A stretch of 64,000 nucleotides of DNA from Bacteroidaceae bacterium. GTDB lineage: Bacteria; Bacteroidota; Bacteroidia; Bacteroidales; Bacteroidaceae. How positions within the stretch are numbered: the stretch's first letter is position 1; every line of letters starts with the position of its first letter. The stretch lies in NCBI GenBank assembly GCA_017622815.1, contig JAGAQH010000029.1:62001-126000 (forward strand), in the 5' to 3' direction. Positions 18,646 to 27,763 of this stretch are shown piece by piece. A program made the position numbers and the translations under genes. Below the pieces are notes generated by a model. The model was not told the origin of the DNA. It was given only the letters and a program-made list of their open reading frames with translations, and ran no database searches.

Positions 18646-21009
18646 ATGAAGAACAAATCAATTATAACCATTCTCAGCCTCTGTTTGGGGCTGAGCATGG
18701 CCACCACCTCTTGTGACGACATGCTGAGTTCTGACAGCGATCGCCACTCTTACGAAGTAGCCGGTGATACCCTCTACTCATACTGGGGTATCCTGAAGAG
18801 CCTTCAGAACATTGGCGAGCGCTATGTCATCTTGGGCGAATGCCGTGGTGACCTGATTGACGGTGGCGAGTTCACCACCGACAGTGTAAACGCCATCCTC
18901 AGTTTCGGTCTGAACGGCGACACAGAGAACATCAAGGATGGTGCCAACCGCTATCTTAAGGTGAGCGACTACTATCACGTAATCAACTCTTGTAACGCAT
19001 ATCTGGCCAAGGTGGACACACTCATGGAGAAGGCCGATGGTGAAAAGTACATGCTTCGCGAGTATGCTCAGGTTGAGGCCATCCGTGCATGGACCTACAT
19101 GCAGCTGGTTGTCAACTATGGCGATGTTCCCTTCTACCTGGAGCCTATGCTGTCAACAGAGCAGATTTTGGGCTTTGACTCAAAGGCCCCCGAAAACCGC
19201 GTTAACGCAAGCAACCTGTGGGAGAAGTTGGAGAACAAACTGATGCGTGCATATCAGATTGAAGAGCAGTGGGGTTATCCCCAGTATAACAATTATGGTT
19301 ATACTACTGCCGTTTGCCACTCTTCCAAGGCTATGTTCCCCACCTCTCTTGTTCTGGCCGACATTTACCTGATGGGTAACCAATATGAGAAGGCAGCTGC
19401 CTACTACTACGAGTTCCTCGACGGCAAGTACGGTGGTGCCCTGCCCATGAACTACTTTTCTTATGGTTGGCTGCCTCAGGGCGAGAACACTCCCATTGTA
19501 AATAACATCGGTTATCCCTGGATCGAAACCGGTGCTGTAAGCAAGAACACCGAGAGCATCACTGCCATACCTTCCAGCACTAACTCTTTGTGGGGTATTG
19601 TGCAACGTGGCGTAAACGATCTCTATGGCTTTGAAGCTACTATCCGCCAGAGCACCGGTAGCGACTCTATTGCACGTGCAAGCATTCAGTTGAGTCAGAA
19701 CTGGGAGCGTCAGTTGGGTCCCAGCGCAGGTTACGACACTCTGCGACTTGCACAGAAGTTTGAGTGCTATGTTGTTTCCGACCTTGCAAACATCGATGAT
19801 GAAAGCAAGACTCAGCTTGTTGTTCTGGATTCTGTGGGCGATGCACGTGGTATTACCAACAGTTTTGGCGATGGTTATATCTCTAATTTCAACTCCGGTG
19901 ACTACTACATTGACGACGTAAAGACCGAGCGCTATATCATGAAGCAGAATCCCAGCGTTGCATACAGCACAGTATTCCCCATGGTATACCGCAAGAGCAT
20001 GGTATGGCTGCGCTTTGCCGAGGCTTTGAACCGTGCAGGTTATCCTGGTTACGCATTTGCCATTCTGAAGAACGGTATGACAAGAAACTCTGAATGGTTG
20101 CCCAGCGACGAGAACGACTTTGCTGTGAAGACTGCTCGCGTACATTATGAATATAATGGTACATATACCGATGAAGAGGGCAATCAGAAGGACACTATGC
20201 TGATTCTTCCTGCTAATTGGGAAGAAAACGATCTGTGCGTAATCACCGGTCCCGACTATGACTCTGTAGCATACAATAATGACTTGGACTCATTGGTTGC
20301 AACCATCATGGCTGAAGCACCAGAGCACTTTGACACCATCCCCGCAGAAGAACTGACCGCACACTTCACTGCCAACATCAAGAAAGAAGTTGTGGAATAT
20401 GCCAATTTCCAGCCCTCTGCAACTTCAATCGTTTGTGACTATATCAGCCGCAACGAATGGGAAAAGGCAAAGGGTCTGATATGGCTGGACTTCAACAAGG
20501 GACAGTTTGATGGCATACAGGATGCAGGCATCAACTACGTTAGGGACTTCCCCTTGCTTCAGAATACATACATGTTCTTGACAGACTATCCCACCACAAT
20601 GCCCGTCAACGAGTATGTTACTCGCGGTATCCACCAGAAGGGTTGTGGTCTGCTGAAGTACAACGAGAAGAGAAGTGTGTACAACTATGTTGACCAGATC
20701 AACCTGAAGTTGAAAGCTGCAGGCAAGCCCGCTCTGACAAAGGCCGAGATTTACGATCCTGCCAACCAGACTGACGTTATCGAGGCTATCGAGGAACTCA
20801 TCCTGGACGAGGCCGGTCTGGAACTGGCATTCGAGGGTAACCGTTTCTTCGACTTGATGCGCGTTGCTAACCGCAAGGCTAATCCTGCCAAGTTCATGGC
20901 TGAGAAGATCAAGGCACGCGGCACCAGCACCGAGGCTTGGGTTAACGCTCTGGAGAGCGACATCAAGAACTGGTACCTGCCCCTCCCCGACTACAGCTAC
21001 CGCAAGTAA
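18646..21009 (+). CDS. SusD/RagB-family lipoprotein, unusually long (second pair)
   Basis: A 787-residue partner of the second SusC. The lipobox TTSC gives Cys at residue 23. Family features are the helix pair around EYAQVEAIRAWTYMQLVVNYGDVPFY (about 140-165), MVWLRFAEALNRAGYPGYAF near 450, and ELAFEGNRFFDLMRVANRK near 725. SusD proteins are commonly 500-650 residues, so this one carries roughly 150 extra, largely in the middle and in the region around residues 490-640. It is last in the block, and a terminator follows. Confidence 0.9.
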   Translation: MKNKSIITILSLCLGLSMATTSCDDMLSSDSDRHSYEVAGDTLYSYWGILKSLQNIGERYVILGECRGDLIDGGEFTTDSVNAILSFGLNGDTENIKDGANRYLKVSDYYHVINSCNAYLAKVDTLMEKADGEKYMLREYAQVEAIRAWTYMQLVVNYGDVPFYLEPMLSTEQILGFDSKAPENRVNASNLWEKLENKLMRAYQIEEQWGYPQYNNYGYTTAVCHSSKAMFPTSLVLADIYLMGNQYEKAAAYYYEFLDGKYGGALPMNYFSYGWLPQGENTPIVNNIGYPWIETGAVSKNTESITAIPSSTNSLWGIVQRGVNDLYGFEATIRQSTGSDSIARASIQLSQNWERQLGPSAGYDTLRLAQKFECYVVSDLANIDDESKTQLVVLDSVGDARGITNSFGDGYISNFNSGDYYIDDVKTERYIMKQNPSVAYSTVFPMVYRKSMVWLRFAEALNRAGYPGYAFAILKNGMTRNSEWLPSDENDFAVKTARVHYEYNGTYTDEEGNQKDTMLILPANWEENDLCVITGPDYDSVAYNNDLDSLVATIMAEAPEHFDTIPAEELTAHFTANIKKEVVEYANFQPSATSIVCDYISRNEWEKAKGLIWLDFNKGQFDGIQDAGINYVRDFPLLQNTYMFLTDYPTTMPVNEYVTRGIHQKGCGLLKYNEKRSVYNYVDQINLKLKAAGKPALTKAEIYDPANQTDVIEAIEELILDEAGLELAFEGNRFFDLMRVANRKANPAKFMAEKIKARGTSTEAWVNALESDIKNWYLPLPDYSYRK

Positions 21010-21030
21010 TAATACCGACATTCCATCCAC

Positions 21031-21108
21031 AGGCTGACCAATCTCAGCCTATGGAGGAGACATAAACCAATCAGGCCGGAATCCTAAAACATGGATTTCG
21101 GCCTGATT
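21031..21108 (+). terminator. Terminator region of the FAS1/SusCD block
   Basis: Two successive hairpins lie here. A small one has AGGCTGA (21031-21037) pairing with TCAGCCT (21044-21050). The stronger one has AATCAGGCCGGAATCC (21069-21084) pairing with 21093-21108, one G-U wobble and an 8-base loop, followed by a T-rich stretch. It closes the block before gdhA. Confidence 0.8.
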
Positions 21109-21210
21109 ACTTTATTCTTAGTGTTCACTTATCAAAAAGAAAGCGAAAACTCTAAACCGATGTCGTTTTAACAAAATATCAGACCCATTGCAACTTTTTC
21201 TTACAATCTG

Positions 21211-21241
21211 TTGCATGATTTGAAGAAATGTGTTACCTTTG
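21211..21241 (+). promoter_or_regulatory. Promoter of gdhA
   Basis: TTGC at 21211 and TACCTTTG at 21234-21241 fit the Bacteroidetes -33/-7 pattern with a 20-base gap between TTG and the -7 box. Transcription would start near 21248, about 35 bases before the ATG at 21283. This excludes the longer reading frame that begins at the TTG of 21211. Confidence 0.7.
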
Positions 21242-21282
21242 CGCCGAAATTAAAATTAACACTAACTAAAAGTAAAGCGACT

Positions 21283-22620
21283 ATGGACGCAATCAAGGTA
21301 TTAGAAGATTTGAAGAGACGCTTTCCCAACGAACCCGAGTATCATCAGGCCGTTGAAGAGGTACTTGCCACCATCGAGGAAGAATATAACAAGCACCCCG
21401 AGTTTGACAAGGCTAACCTGATAGAACGTCTTTGCATTCCCGACAGAGTTTATCAGTTCCGTGTTACATGGATGGACGACAAGGGCCAGATCCAGACCAA
21501 CATGGGCTACCGTGTTCAGCACAACAACGCTATAGGCCCCTACAAGGGCGGTATCCGTTTCCACAAGTCAGTGAACCTGGGTATCCTGAAGTTCCTTGCC
21601 TTTGAGCAGACCTTCAAGAACAGCCTCACCACACTGCCCATGGGTGGCGGTAAGGGCGGTTCCGACTTCAGCCCCCGCGGCAAGTCAAACGCCGAGGTTA
21701 TGCGCTTCTGCCAGGCCTTCATGCTGGAGTTGACACGCCACATTGGCGCAGACGTTGACGTTCCTGCCGGCGACATCGGTGTGGGCGGTCGTGAGGTTGG
21801 CTACATGTTCGGCATGTACAAGAAGCTGACACACGAGTTCACCGGCACATTCACCGGTAAGGGCCGCGAGTTCGGCGGTTCTCTAGTTCGCCCCGAGGCT
21901 ACCGGTTACGGCAACGTTTACTTCCTGCAGGAGATGCTCAAGACCAAGGGCGACAGCGTGGAAGGCAAGCGCGTGCTTATCTCCGGTGCCGGCAACGTGG
22001 CTCAGTACACCGCAGAGAAGGTGCTGCAGCTGGGCGGCAAGGTGATGACCATGTCCGACTCCGACGGTTACATCTATGATCCCGATGGCATCGACCGCGA
22101 AAAACTGGACTACATCATGGAGTTGAAGAACGTTTACCGCGGACGTATCAAGGAATACGTTGACCGCTACCCCACCGCAAAGTATGTGGAGGGCGAGCGT
22201 CCCTGGGGCGAGAAGGCCGACATCGCACTGCCCTCTGCCACACAGAACGAGTTGAACGAGGAACAGGCAAAGACCTTGGTGGCAAACGGTGTGATTGCCG
22301 TGAGCGAAGGTGCCAACATGCCCTCTACTCCCGGTGCTATCCGCGTGTTCCAGGAGGCAAAGATCCTGTATGCTCCCGGTAAGGCAAGCAACGCAGGCGG
22401 TGTGTCTGTGAGCGGTCTGGAAATGTCCCAGAACTCAGGCCGTATCTCATGGTCAAGCGAAGAGGTGGACAACAAGTTGCACTGGATCATGGAGAACATC
22501 CACGAGAACTGCGTGAAGTACGGCACTGAGGCCGACGGCTATGTAAACTACGTGAAGGGTGCCAACGTGGCAGGCTTCATGAAGGTGGCAAAGGCCATGA
22601 TGGCACAGGGCGTGGTTTAA
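21283..22620 (+). CDS. gdhA: NADP(H)-type glutamate dehydrogenase
   Basis: It interconverts 2-oxoglutarate plus ammonia and glutamate in the cytoplasm, the main ammonia-assimilating step in many Bacteroidales. The protein is 445 residues, normal for the hexameric class. The catalytic-lysine motif PMGGGKGGSDF is present near residues 119-129, with GPYKGGIRFH upstream. The nucleotide-binding turn reads ISGAGNVAQYTAEK. The C-terminal SGLEMSQNSGRISWS segment is typical. I start at ATG 21283 because the frame upstream of it contains the promoter. It is monocistronic, with a hairpin downstream of the repeat array. The coenzyme preference (NADP) is inferred from the overall subfamily look. Confidence 0.95.
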   Translation: MDAIKVLEDLKRRFPNEPEYHQAVEEVLATIEEEYNKHPEFDKANLIERLCIPDRVYQFRVTWMDDKGQIQTNMGYRVQHNNAIGPYKGGIRFHKSVNLGILKFLAFEQTFKNSLTTLPMGGGKGGSDFSPRGKSNAEVMRFCQAFMLELTRHIGADVDVPAGDIGVGGREVGYMFGMYKKLTHEFTGTFTGKGREFGGSLVRPEATGYGNVYFLQEMLKTKGDSVEGKRVLISGAGNVAQYTAEKVLQLGGKVMTMSDSDGYIYDPDGIDREKLDYIMELKNVYRGRIKEYVDRYPTAKYVEGERPWGEKADIALPSATQNELNEEQAKTLVANGVIAVSEGANMPSTPGAIRVFQEAKILYAPGKASNAGGVSVSGLEMSQNSGRISWSSEEVDNKLHWIMENIHENCVKYGTEADGYVNYVKGANVAGFMKVAKAMMAQGVV

Positions 22621-22629
22621 GAGAGTACG

Positions 22630-22707
22630 GAGTACAGAGTACAGATAAAAGAGTACAGAGTACAGATAACAGAGTACAGAGTACAGATAAGAGAGTACAG
22701 ATAACAG
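22630..22707. repeat. 21-bp tandem repeat, three full units and a partial
   Basis: Units begin at 22630, 22651, 22672 and 22693 and share GAGTACAGAGTACAGATAA, with only two variable bases at the end of each unit. Inside each unit the word GAGTACA occurs twice, similar to the 9-bp arrays elsewhere in the window. It begins 10 bases after the gdhA stop codon. Confidence 0.85.
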
Positions 22708-22712
22708 AACGG

Positions 22713-22742
22713 ACCCCGGAAGCAGATTGTGGCTTTCGGGGT
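22713..22742 (+). terminator. Probable terminator of gdhA
   Basis: ACCCCGGAAGC (22713-22723) pairs with GCTTTCGGGGT (22732-22742, one wobble), followed by TTGCT. The T-run is weak, so termination may be inefficient. Confidence 0.55.
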
Positions 22743-22894
22743 TTGCTATAACATCAACGTGCCAGTCCTCAGATGAGAGGAGCAGAGTTTTCCTAAGAGG
22801 GAAGCGGAGTACTCTTATCTGGTAACTGACACAAAAACGAGGAAAACTCGTAAAAAAGACAGGAAGACAAGGATACATTGTAATAAATTAAACG

Positions 22895-22902
22895 TATCTT
22901 TG
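22895..22902 (+). promoter_or_regulatory. Promoter (-7 box) of the PEP/pyruvate-binding protein gene
   Basis: TATCTTTG fits TAnnTTTG. A convincing -33 box at the usual spacing is not visible. The start codon is 58 bases downstream. Confidence 0.5.
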
Positions 22903-22959
22903 TCTTGACAATACAATGGTGACGAGGAAGTTTCTCCCACCCATAACACAAATGCACAC

Positions 22960-25900
22960 ATGCAACTGAAAGATACGCCATTCGTTGACCTGATGCAGAA
23001 ACGCGTCTGCAACGTCCTTCTGATAGCCAACCCCTATGATGCCTTCATGCTGGAGGACGACGGACGTATAGACGAGAAGATATTCTCGGAGTATGCAAAG
23101 TTGGGACTTCGCTTCCCTCCACGCTTCATACAGGTTTCCACGGAAGAGCAGGTAAACCGACACATGAGTAGCGGGTACATAGACCTTGTCATCTGTATGC
23201 CTGCCGCAGAAAACAACGATGTTTTCGACATTGCACGCAGTGTGAAGGCCCAATACCCCAACGTGCCCATTGTGGTGCTGACACCTTTCAGCCATGGTGT
23301 GGCACGACGCATGAAGGACGAGGACCTTTCCGCCTTTGAATACGTGTTCTGCTGGCTGGGCAACACGGAACTGCTGCTCAGTATCATCAAACTCATAGAG
23401 GACAAGATGAATCTGGAGCACGACATACGTTCGGCCGGTGTGCAGATGCTTCTGGTGGTGGAGGATACAATACGCTTCTATTCCAGCATCCTGCCCAACC
23501 TGTATCACTACATACTGAACCAATCACTTGCCTTCGCCACAGAGGCCCTGAACAGTTCTCTGGAAACCCTGCGAATGCGAGGAAGACCAAAGATTGTGCT
23601 GGCACGTACATACGAGGAGGCATGGGACCTGTACGAACAGTTTGCCGACAACACCCTGGGTGTCATCTCCGATTGCCGTTTCCCCATCTACAACAACAGC
23701 ACGCAGAAGGACGAGATGGCAGGATACAAACTGCTGAGTTGCATCCGTGCACGCGACCCTTACGTGCCGCTGATTATGGAGTCCAGCGAGGCAGCACGCG
23801 AGGAACTGGCATGGAAGTGCGGAGCCACCTTCATCAACAAGAACTCGAAACTGCTCAACGTGGAGATACGCGATATGCTGAGCCGCTATTTCGGTTTCGG
23901 CGACTTTGTGTTCCGCGATCCGGCCACCATGAAAGAAGTGGCCCGAATCCATAACCTGAAGGAGTTGCAGGACAATATCATGACCCTGCCCATCGACTCC
24001 CTGCGATACCACCTGCGACACAACAACGTGAGCCGCTGGCTATCCAGCCGTGCCCTGTTCCCCATAGCCGAATTCCTGAAGAAGATTACGTGGGACAAGG
24101 AACAGGACGTGGATGTGCACCGACAGATTATCCTGGATGCCATCGTGGCATACCGCAAGATGAAGAACCAGGGTGTGGTTGCCGTATTCCAGCGCGAGCG
24201 TTTCGACCAATACTCCAACTTTGCCCGAATAGGCGACGGTTCGCTTGGCGGAAAGGGACGTGGCCTGGCTTTCCTGGACCGCATGATAAAGAAAGTTCGC
24301 GAGGAGGAGATAGAACATGCCGACCTGCTTCATATCCCAAAGACTCTGGTGCTCTGCACGGACATCTTCGACGAGTTCATGGAGACGAACGACCTGTACG
24401 GCATTGCCATGAGCGACATATCGGACGAGGAGATGCTGGCGTGCTTCCTGCGCGGACGTCTGCCCCACAGGCTTCTGGCCGACCTGGAGGTATTCATCGA
24501 TGTGGTGAAAAGCCCTCTGGCCATCAGAAGTTCGTCCCTGCTGGAGGACAGCCACTACCAGCCCTTTGCCGGTATCTATTCCACCTACATGATACCATAC
24601 GACGAGGACAAGTATTGTCGCCTGGAGATGCTCTCCAATGCCATCAAGTCGGTATATGCATCCGTGTATTTCCGAGGGAGCAAGGACTACATGACGGCAA
24701 CCTCCAACGTGATAGACCAGGAGAAGATGGCCGTGATACTGCAGGAGGTGGTAGGTAGGCAATACGGCACACGCTTCTATCCCAATGTGTCCGGTGTGGC
24801 ACGCTCCGTGAACTACTACCCCATCGGAGAGGAAAAGGCAGAGGAGGGCACCGTTTCCCTGGCCATGGGCTTGGGAAAATACATCGTGGACGGCGGCACC
24901 TCGCTCCGCGTATGCCCCTATCATCCCACACAGGTGTTGCAGATGTCGGAAATGGAGATTGCCCTGCGCGACACCCAGACAAGTTTCTTTGCCTTGGAAA
25001 CAAGCCTGAAAAAGGACGAGAACGGCAACAAGGAAAAAGCCCTGTTCCAAGTGGACGACGGCTTCAACCTGGTGAAGGTTCCGGTACGCGATGCCGAGAA
25101 GGACGGTTCCCTGCAATGGATATGCTCCACCTACGACCCTGTGGACCAATGCATATACGACGGATTCTATGAGGGACGCAACAGAAAACTCATCTCCTTT
25201 GCCGGAGTGTTGCAAAACGGTGTCTGGCCCATGCCAGAACTGCTTCAACTTGTGCTCAAACTTGGACAGGCAGAGATGCAGCGCCCCGTGGAGATAGAAT
25301 TTGCATGCAACATAAACCCGGACAAGAGCGGTGACTTCTACCTGCTACAGATACGCCCCATGGTGGACAACCGCATGCAACTGGACGAGAATCTGGCAAA
25401 CATCCCCGACGAGCAATGCCTGCTGAGGAGCCACAATGCCATCGGTCACGGCATAATCACGGACATCTGCGATATTGTGTATGTGAAGACAAGCGAAGAG
25501 GCCCACTACACTCCCGGATGGAATCCGCAGATAGCGGAAGAGGTGGAGAGGATAAACCGCACCCTGCTTCAGGAAGACCGCAAGTGCATACTTATAGGCC
25601 CCGGACGTTGGGGTTCAAGCGACCCCTGGCTGGGCATTCCCGTGAAGTGGCCCAATATCAGCAGCGCACAGGTCATCGTGGAGGCAGGATTGGCGAACTT
25701 CCAGGTAGACCCGTCGCAAGGCACGCACTTCTTCCAGAACCTTACATCCCTGGGAGTGGGCTATCTGACCATAAACGCCTTCCGTGGTGACGGCAAGTAC
25801 GATTGCACCTTGTTCGAGGACCTGCCCCTTGCTCAGGAAACCGAGCATGTGGCACATGTGCGCCTGAGCGAACCTCTGACCATAAAGATTGACGGCATGA

Positions 25901-26004
25901 AGAAAGAGGCCGTGGTGATGATGCCCGAGGAACTGAAGGAAACGGAAAAGGCAGAAGAGGAAAAGGAAGTAAACACCGACCGCGAAGGATTGCCACAGGA
26001 GTAG
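22960..26004 (+). CDS. PEP/pyruvate-binding-domain protein with receiver-like N-terminal domains
   Basis: A 1014-residue cytoplasmic protein. Residues ~15-150 look like a degenerate receiver (VLLIANPYDAF, LVICMPAAEN, VPIVVLTPF). Residues ~200-310 look like a second (KIVLARTYEEA, LGVISDCRFP, VPLIMESSE). The pyruvate,phosphate-dikinase N-terminal ATP-grasp domain follows: GDGSLGGKGRGLAFL near 425-440, PLAIRSSSLLEDS near 518-530 and LQEVVGRQYGTRFYPNVSG near 594-612. The catalytic-histidine swivel domain and the PEP-binding barrel of PPDK/PEP synthase are absent, so it cannot be a complete PEP synthase. A role in transferring or sensing phosphate is inference. A bidirectional hairpin follows the gene. 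Confidence 0.82.
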   Translation: MQLKDTPFVDLMQKRVCNVLLIANPYDAFMLEDDGRIDEKIFSEYAKLGLRFPPRFIQVSTEEQVNRHMSSGYIDLVICMPAAENNDVFDIARSVKAQYPNVPIVVLTPFSHGVARRMKDEDLSAFEYVFCWLGNTELLLSIIKLIEDKMNLEHDIRSAGVQMLLVVEDTIRFYSSILPNLYHYILNQSLAFATEALNSSLETLRMRGRPKIVLARTYEEAWDLYEQFADNTLGVISDCRFPIYNNSTQKDEMAGYKLLSCIRARDPYVPLIMESSEAAREELAWKCGATFINKNSKLLNVEIRDMLSRYFGFGDFVFRDPATMKEVARIHNLKELQDNIMTLPIDSLRYHLRHNNVSRWLSSRALFPIAEFLKKITWDKEQDVDVHRQIILDAIVAYRKMKNQGVVAVFQRERFDQYSNFARIGDGSLGGKGRGLAFLDRMIKKVREEEIEHADLLHIPKTLVLCTDIFDEFMETNDLYGIAMSDISDEEMLACFLRGRLPHRLLADLEVFIDVVKSPLAIRSSSLLEDSHYQPFAGIYSTYMIPYDEDKYCRLEMLSNAIKSVYASVYFRGSKDYMTATSNVIDQEKMAVILQEVVGRQYGTRFYPNVSGVARSVNYYPIGEEKAEEGTVSLAMGLGKYIVDGGTSLRVCPYHPTQVLQMSEMEIALRDTQTSFFALETSLKKDENGNKEKALFQVDDGFNLVKVPVRDAEKDGSLQWICSTYDPVDQCIYDGFYEGRNRKLISFAGVLQNGVWPMPELLQLVLKLGQAEMQRPVEIEFACNINPDKSGDFYLLQIRPMVDNRMQLDENLANIPDEQCLLRSHNAIGHGIITDICDIVYVKTSEEAHYTPGWNPQIAEEVERINRTLLQEDRKCILIGPGRWGSSDPWLGIPVKWPNISSAQVIVEAGLANFQVDPSQGTHFFQNLTSLGVGYLTINAFRGDGKYDCTLFEDLPLAQETEHVAHVRLSEPLTIKIDGMKKEAVVMMPEELKETEKAEEEKEVNTDREGLPQE

Positions 26005-26081
26005 AGATGGTCAATATTTAAACCATAAAATACACTTCCATCCTATCGGCAAGATTTGATTCGATTAACGGCACAAAGATA

Positions 26082-26111
26082 CGTATTCTTGCCGATACCG
26101 GCAAGAATACG
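26082..26111. terminator. Perfect 13-bp hairpin between convergent genes
   Basis: CGTATTCTTGCCG (26082-26094) and its exact complement (26099-26111) flank a 4-base loop ATAC. It sits between the end of the PEP/pyruvate-binding gene and the end of the minus-strand 5'-nucleotidase gene. A bidirectional terminator is likely, although the T-runs are short. Confidence 0.7.
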
Positions 26112-26159
26112 CTGATATTTATCCAATATAAAGTCTTGAGGAAATGCCTGCAAAGAAGG

Positions 26160-27743
26160 CTACTTCATGTTTATTCGTCCCAGTGGAGAGGCATAACGCT
26201 CGGGGATCTCGCCCTTCAGGTGTTCGGAAACGTAGGTGATGAAAGCCTGGTTGTAGAGCATGATGTTTTCCTGCAGGATGCAGGCATCGCGAAGGACATT
26301 GTACATGCCCCCGCCCGTGACGCAATAGTCGGTGGTGCAGAGAGTGTATTCTGCATCCATCTTCAATGGGGAGTAGCGTCCTGTCTTGTCGTTGAGAACC
26401 TCCACCTTGGAGATGCGTGCCTTGCCCACGGCCTTGGGGGTGAGATTGAAGCGGAAACCAGAAATCTGCGGGAACTGACCGTCCTCCATGGGCGAATTGG
26501 ATGTGGTGGCAACCAGGAGTTCAAAGAGTTTTGAACCCTTTATCTTAACCACGGTAAGATAGTTGTTGTAGGGCAAGGCATCTACGATGTTGCCATAGGT
26601 CCAGTCGCCGGCCGCGAGCGGTGCGCGTATGCCGCCACCGTTGTTTACGGCAAGTTGTGCCCCGGTAACGGCACGGAAGGCATCCGCAACAAGGTTGCCG
26701 ATGCATGTCTCGCGGGTTCTGACCATCTGACGGCCGTTTTCGTCGAAGAGGTCCATACGGTAGTCGCTATGGCATATCTTATTGGTCGTCACCTTGGCCA
26801 TCATGGCCTCTATGCTGTCCGTCACTTGGCGGATATGCGCACTTTCCTGCTTTATGGAGTCAACGGGAATCAGTTCCGTAGACATGCGTCCGTCGGGGCG
26901 GATGACGAGTTTGCCCACGTTCTTGAAACGCGAACCTGTCTGCGAGAGCAATACCGTGTCGCCATCGGCATTCAGTACGGTTTCGCATGGTATACGGCTA
27001 TGCGTGTGGCCGTCAAGAACCACGTCTATGCCGCGTGTACTGCTTACAAGGCGGTGGCTGGTAAGGAAATTCTTTGCCGAAGCCTCGCCCAGATGTGACA
27101 GGAGGATAACATAGTGGGCACCTGCCTTGCGTGCCTCGTTGACGGTCTTCTGCACCTCGTCCACCAGATTGTCTTCGCAAAGGCTCAGCATCTGCTTGCC
27201 TTGCTTGTCGAAGAAAGAGTATGCCTCGCTTATCAGGGATTCCGGAGTAACGACACCCACAAAGGCTATCTTCTTTCCGCCAAAGTCCTTAATAATATAA
27301 GGTGTGAAAAACAAGGAATCGGGATGCAGGGAGCGCAGGTTCATGTTGACAACGGGCAAGCCGTTTTCCTCCACGAGTTTTGTTAGGTGCGGAGTGCCGA
27401 AGTCGAACTCGTGGTTTCCCAGGCCTATGGCATCGTAGCCCATCTCCTTCATGATGTCCACCACGAACTGTCCTCCTGAGATGGCGCCTGCCGTGCCTCC
27501 GTGCAGGAAGTCGCCGCTACTGGTAAGCCCTACCCATGCCGTGTCCGATACGGCATCGGCCAATCCGCGGAGACGTGCATACCCGTCGAGGACGCAATGA
27601 ACGTCGTTTTCGTAGAGTATGACTATACTGCGCTGCTTGCCGCTATCACAGGCATAGAGCAGGGGGGCGGATAGAATAACCAGAACCAGATATCTGTTGA
27701 TACGGTTCTGGAAAGAGGTAAGTATCGAAAAGACCTTCTTCAT
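26160..27743 (-). CDS. 5'-nucleotidase / UshA-type metallophosphatase lipoprotein
   Basis: A 527-residue exported phosphoesterase that removes phosphate from nucleotides or related esters outside the cytoplasm. A lipobox LLYAC gives Cys at residue 32. The dinuclear-metal motifs are in order: LYENDVHC near 46 (variant of DxH), TSSGDFLHGG near 75, GLGNHEFDFG near 107-116, VILLSHLGE near 212, and LDGHTHSR near 234. The C-terminal 5'-nucleotidase domain begins around ETCIGNLVADAFR, with the substrate loop NNGGGIRAPLAAGD near 365-378. It lies 20 bases downstream of the DUF3472 gene, so the two are probably an operon. Exact substrate preference is not predictable. Confidence 0.88.
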   Translation of the reverse strand: MKKVFSILTSFQNRINRYLVLVILSAPLLYACDSGKQRSIVILYENDVHCVLDGYARLRGLADAVSDTAWVGLTSSGDFLHGGTAGAISGGQFVVDIMKEMGYDAIGLGNHEFDFGTPHLTKLVEENGLPVVNMNLRSLHPDSLFFTPYIIKDFGGKKIAFVGVVTPESLISEAYSFFDKQGKQMLSLCEDNLVDEVQKTVNEARKAGAHYVILLSHLGEASAKNFLTSHRLVSSTRGIDVVLDGHTHSRIPCETVLNADGDTVLLSQTGSRFKNVGKLVIRPDGRMSTELIPVDSIKQESAHIRQVTDSIEAMMAKVTTNKICHSDYRMDLFDENGRQMVRTRETCIGNLVADAFRAVTGAQLAVNNGGGIRAPLAAGDWTYGNIVDALPYNNYLTVVKIKGSKLFELLVATTSNSPMEDGQFPQISGFRFNLTPKAVGKARISKVEVLNDKTGRYSPLKMDAEYTLCTTDYCVTGGGMYNVLRDACILQENIMLYNQAFITYVSEHLKGEIPERYASPLGRINMK

Positions 27744-27763
27744 TGTCTTCCTATAATGCTATT

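Larger units (their letters stand above)
22621..22959. other. Gap after gdhA: tandem repeat, hairpin and promoter motif
   Basis: This holds a 21-bp tandem array starting at the gdhA stop (22630-22707), a terminator-like hairpin (22713-22742) and a TATCTTTG promoter motif (22895-22902) for the next gene. Nothing coding is seen. Confidence 0.7.

Noticed and set aside
2249..21009. Polysaccharide utilisation locus
   Set aside because: SusCD pairs are present, but no glycoside hydrolase, lyase, sulfatase or regulator gene is in or beside the block, so a glycan substrate cannot be claimed.
24040..25248. A 402-codon minus-strand frame
   Set aside because: Antisense to the PEP/pyruvate-binding protein; shadow composition.
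22960..26004. Complete phosphoenolpyruvate synthase
   Set aside because: Only the N-terminal ATP-grasp part is found. The histidine swivel and PEP-binding domains are missing.
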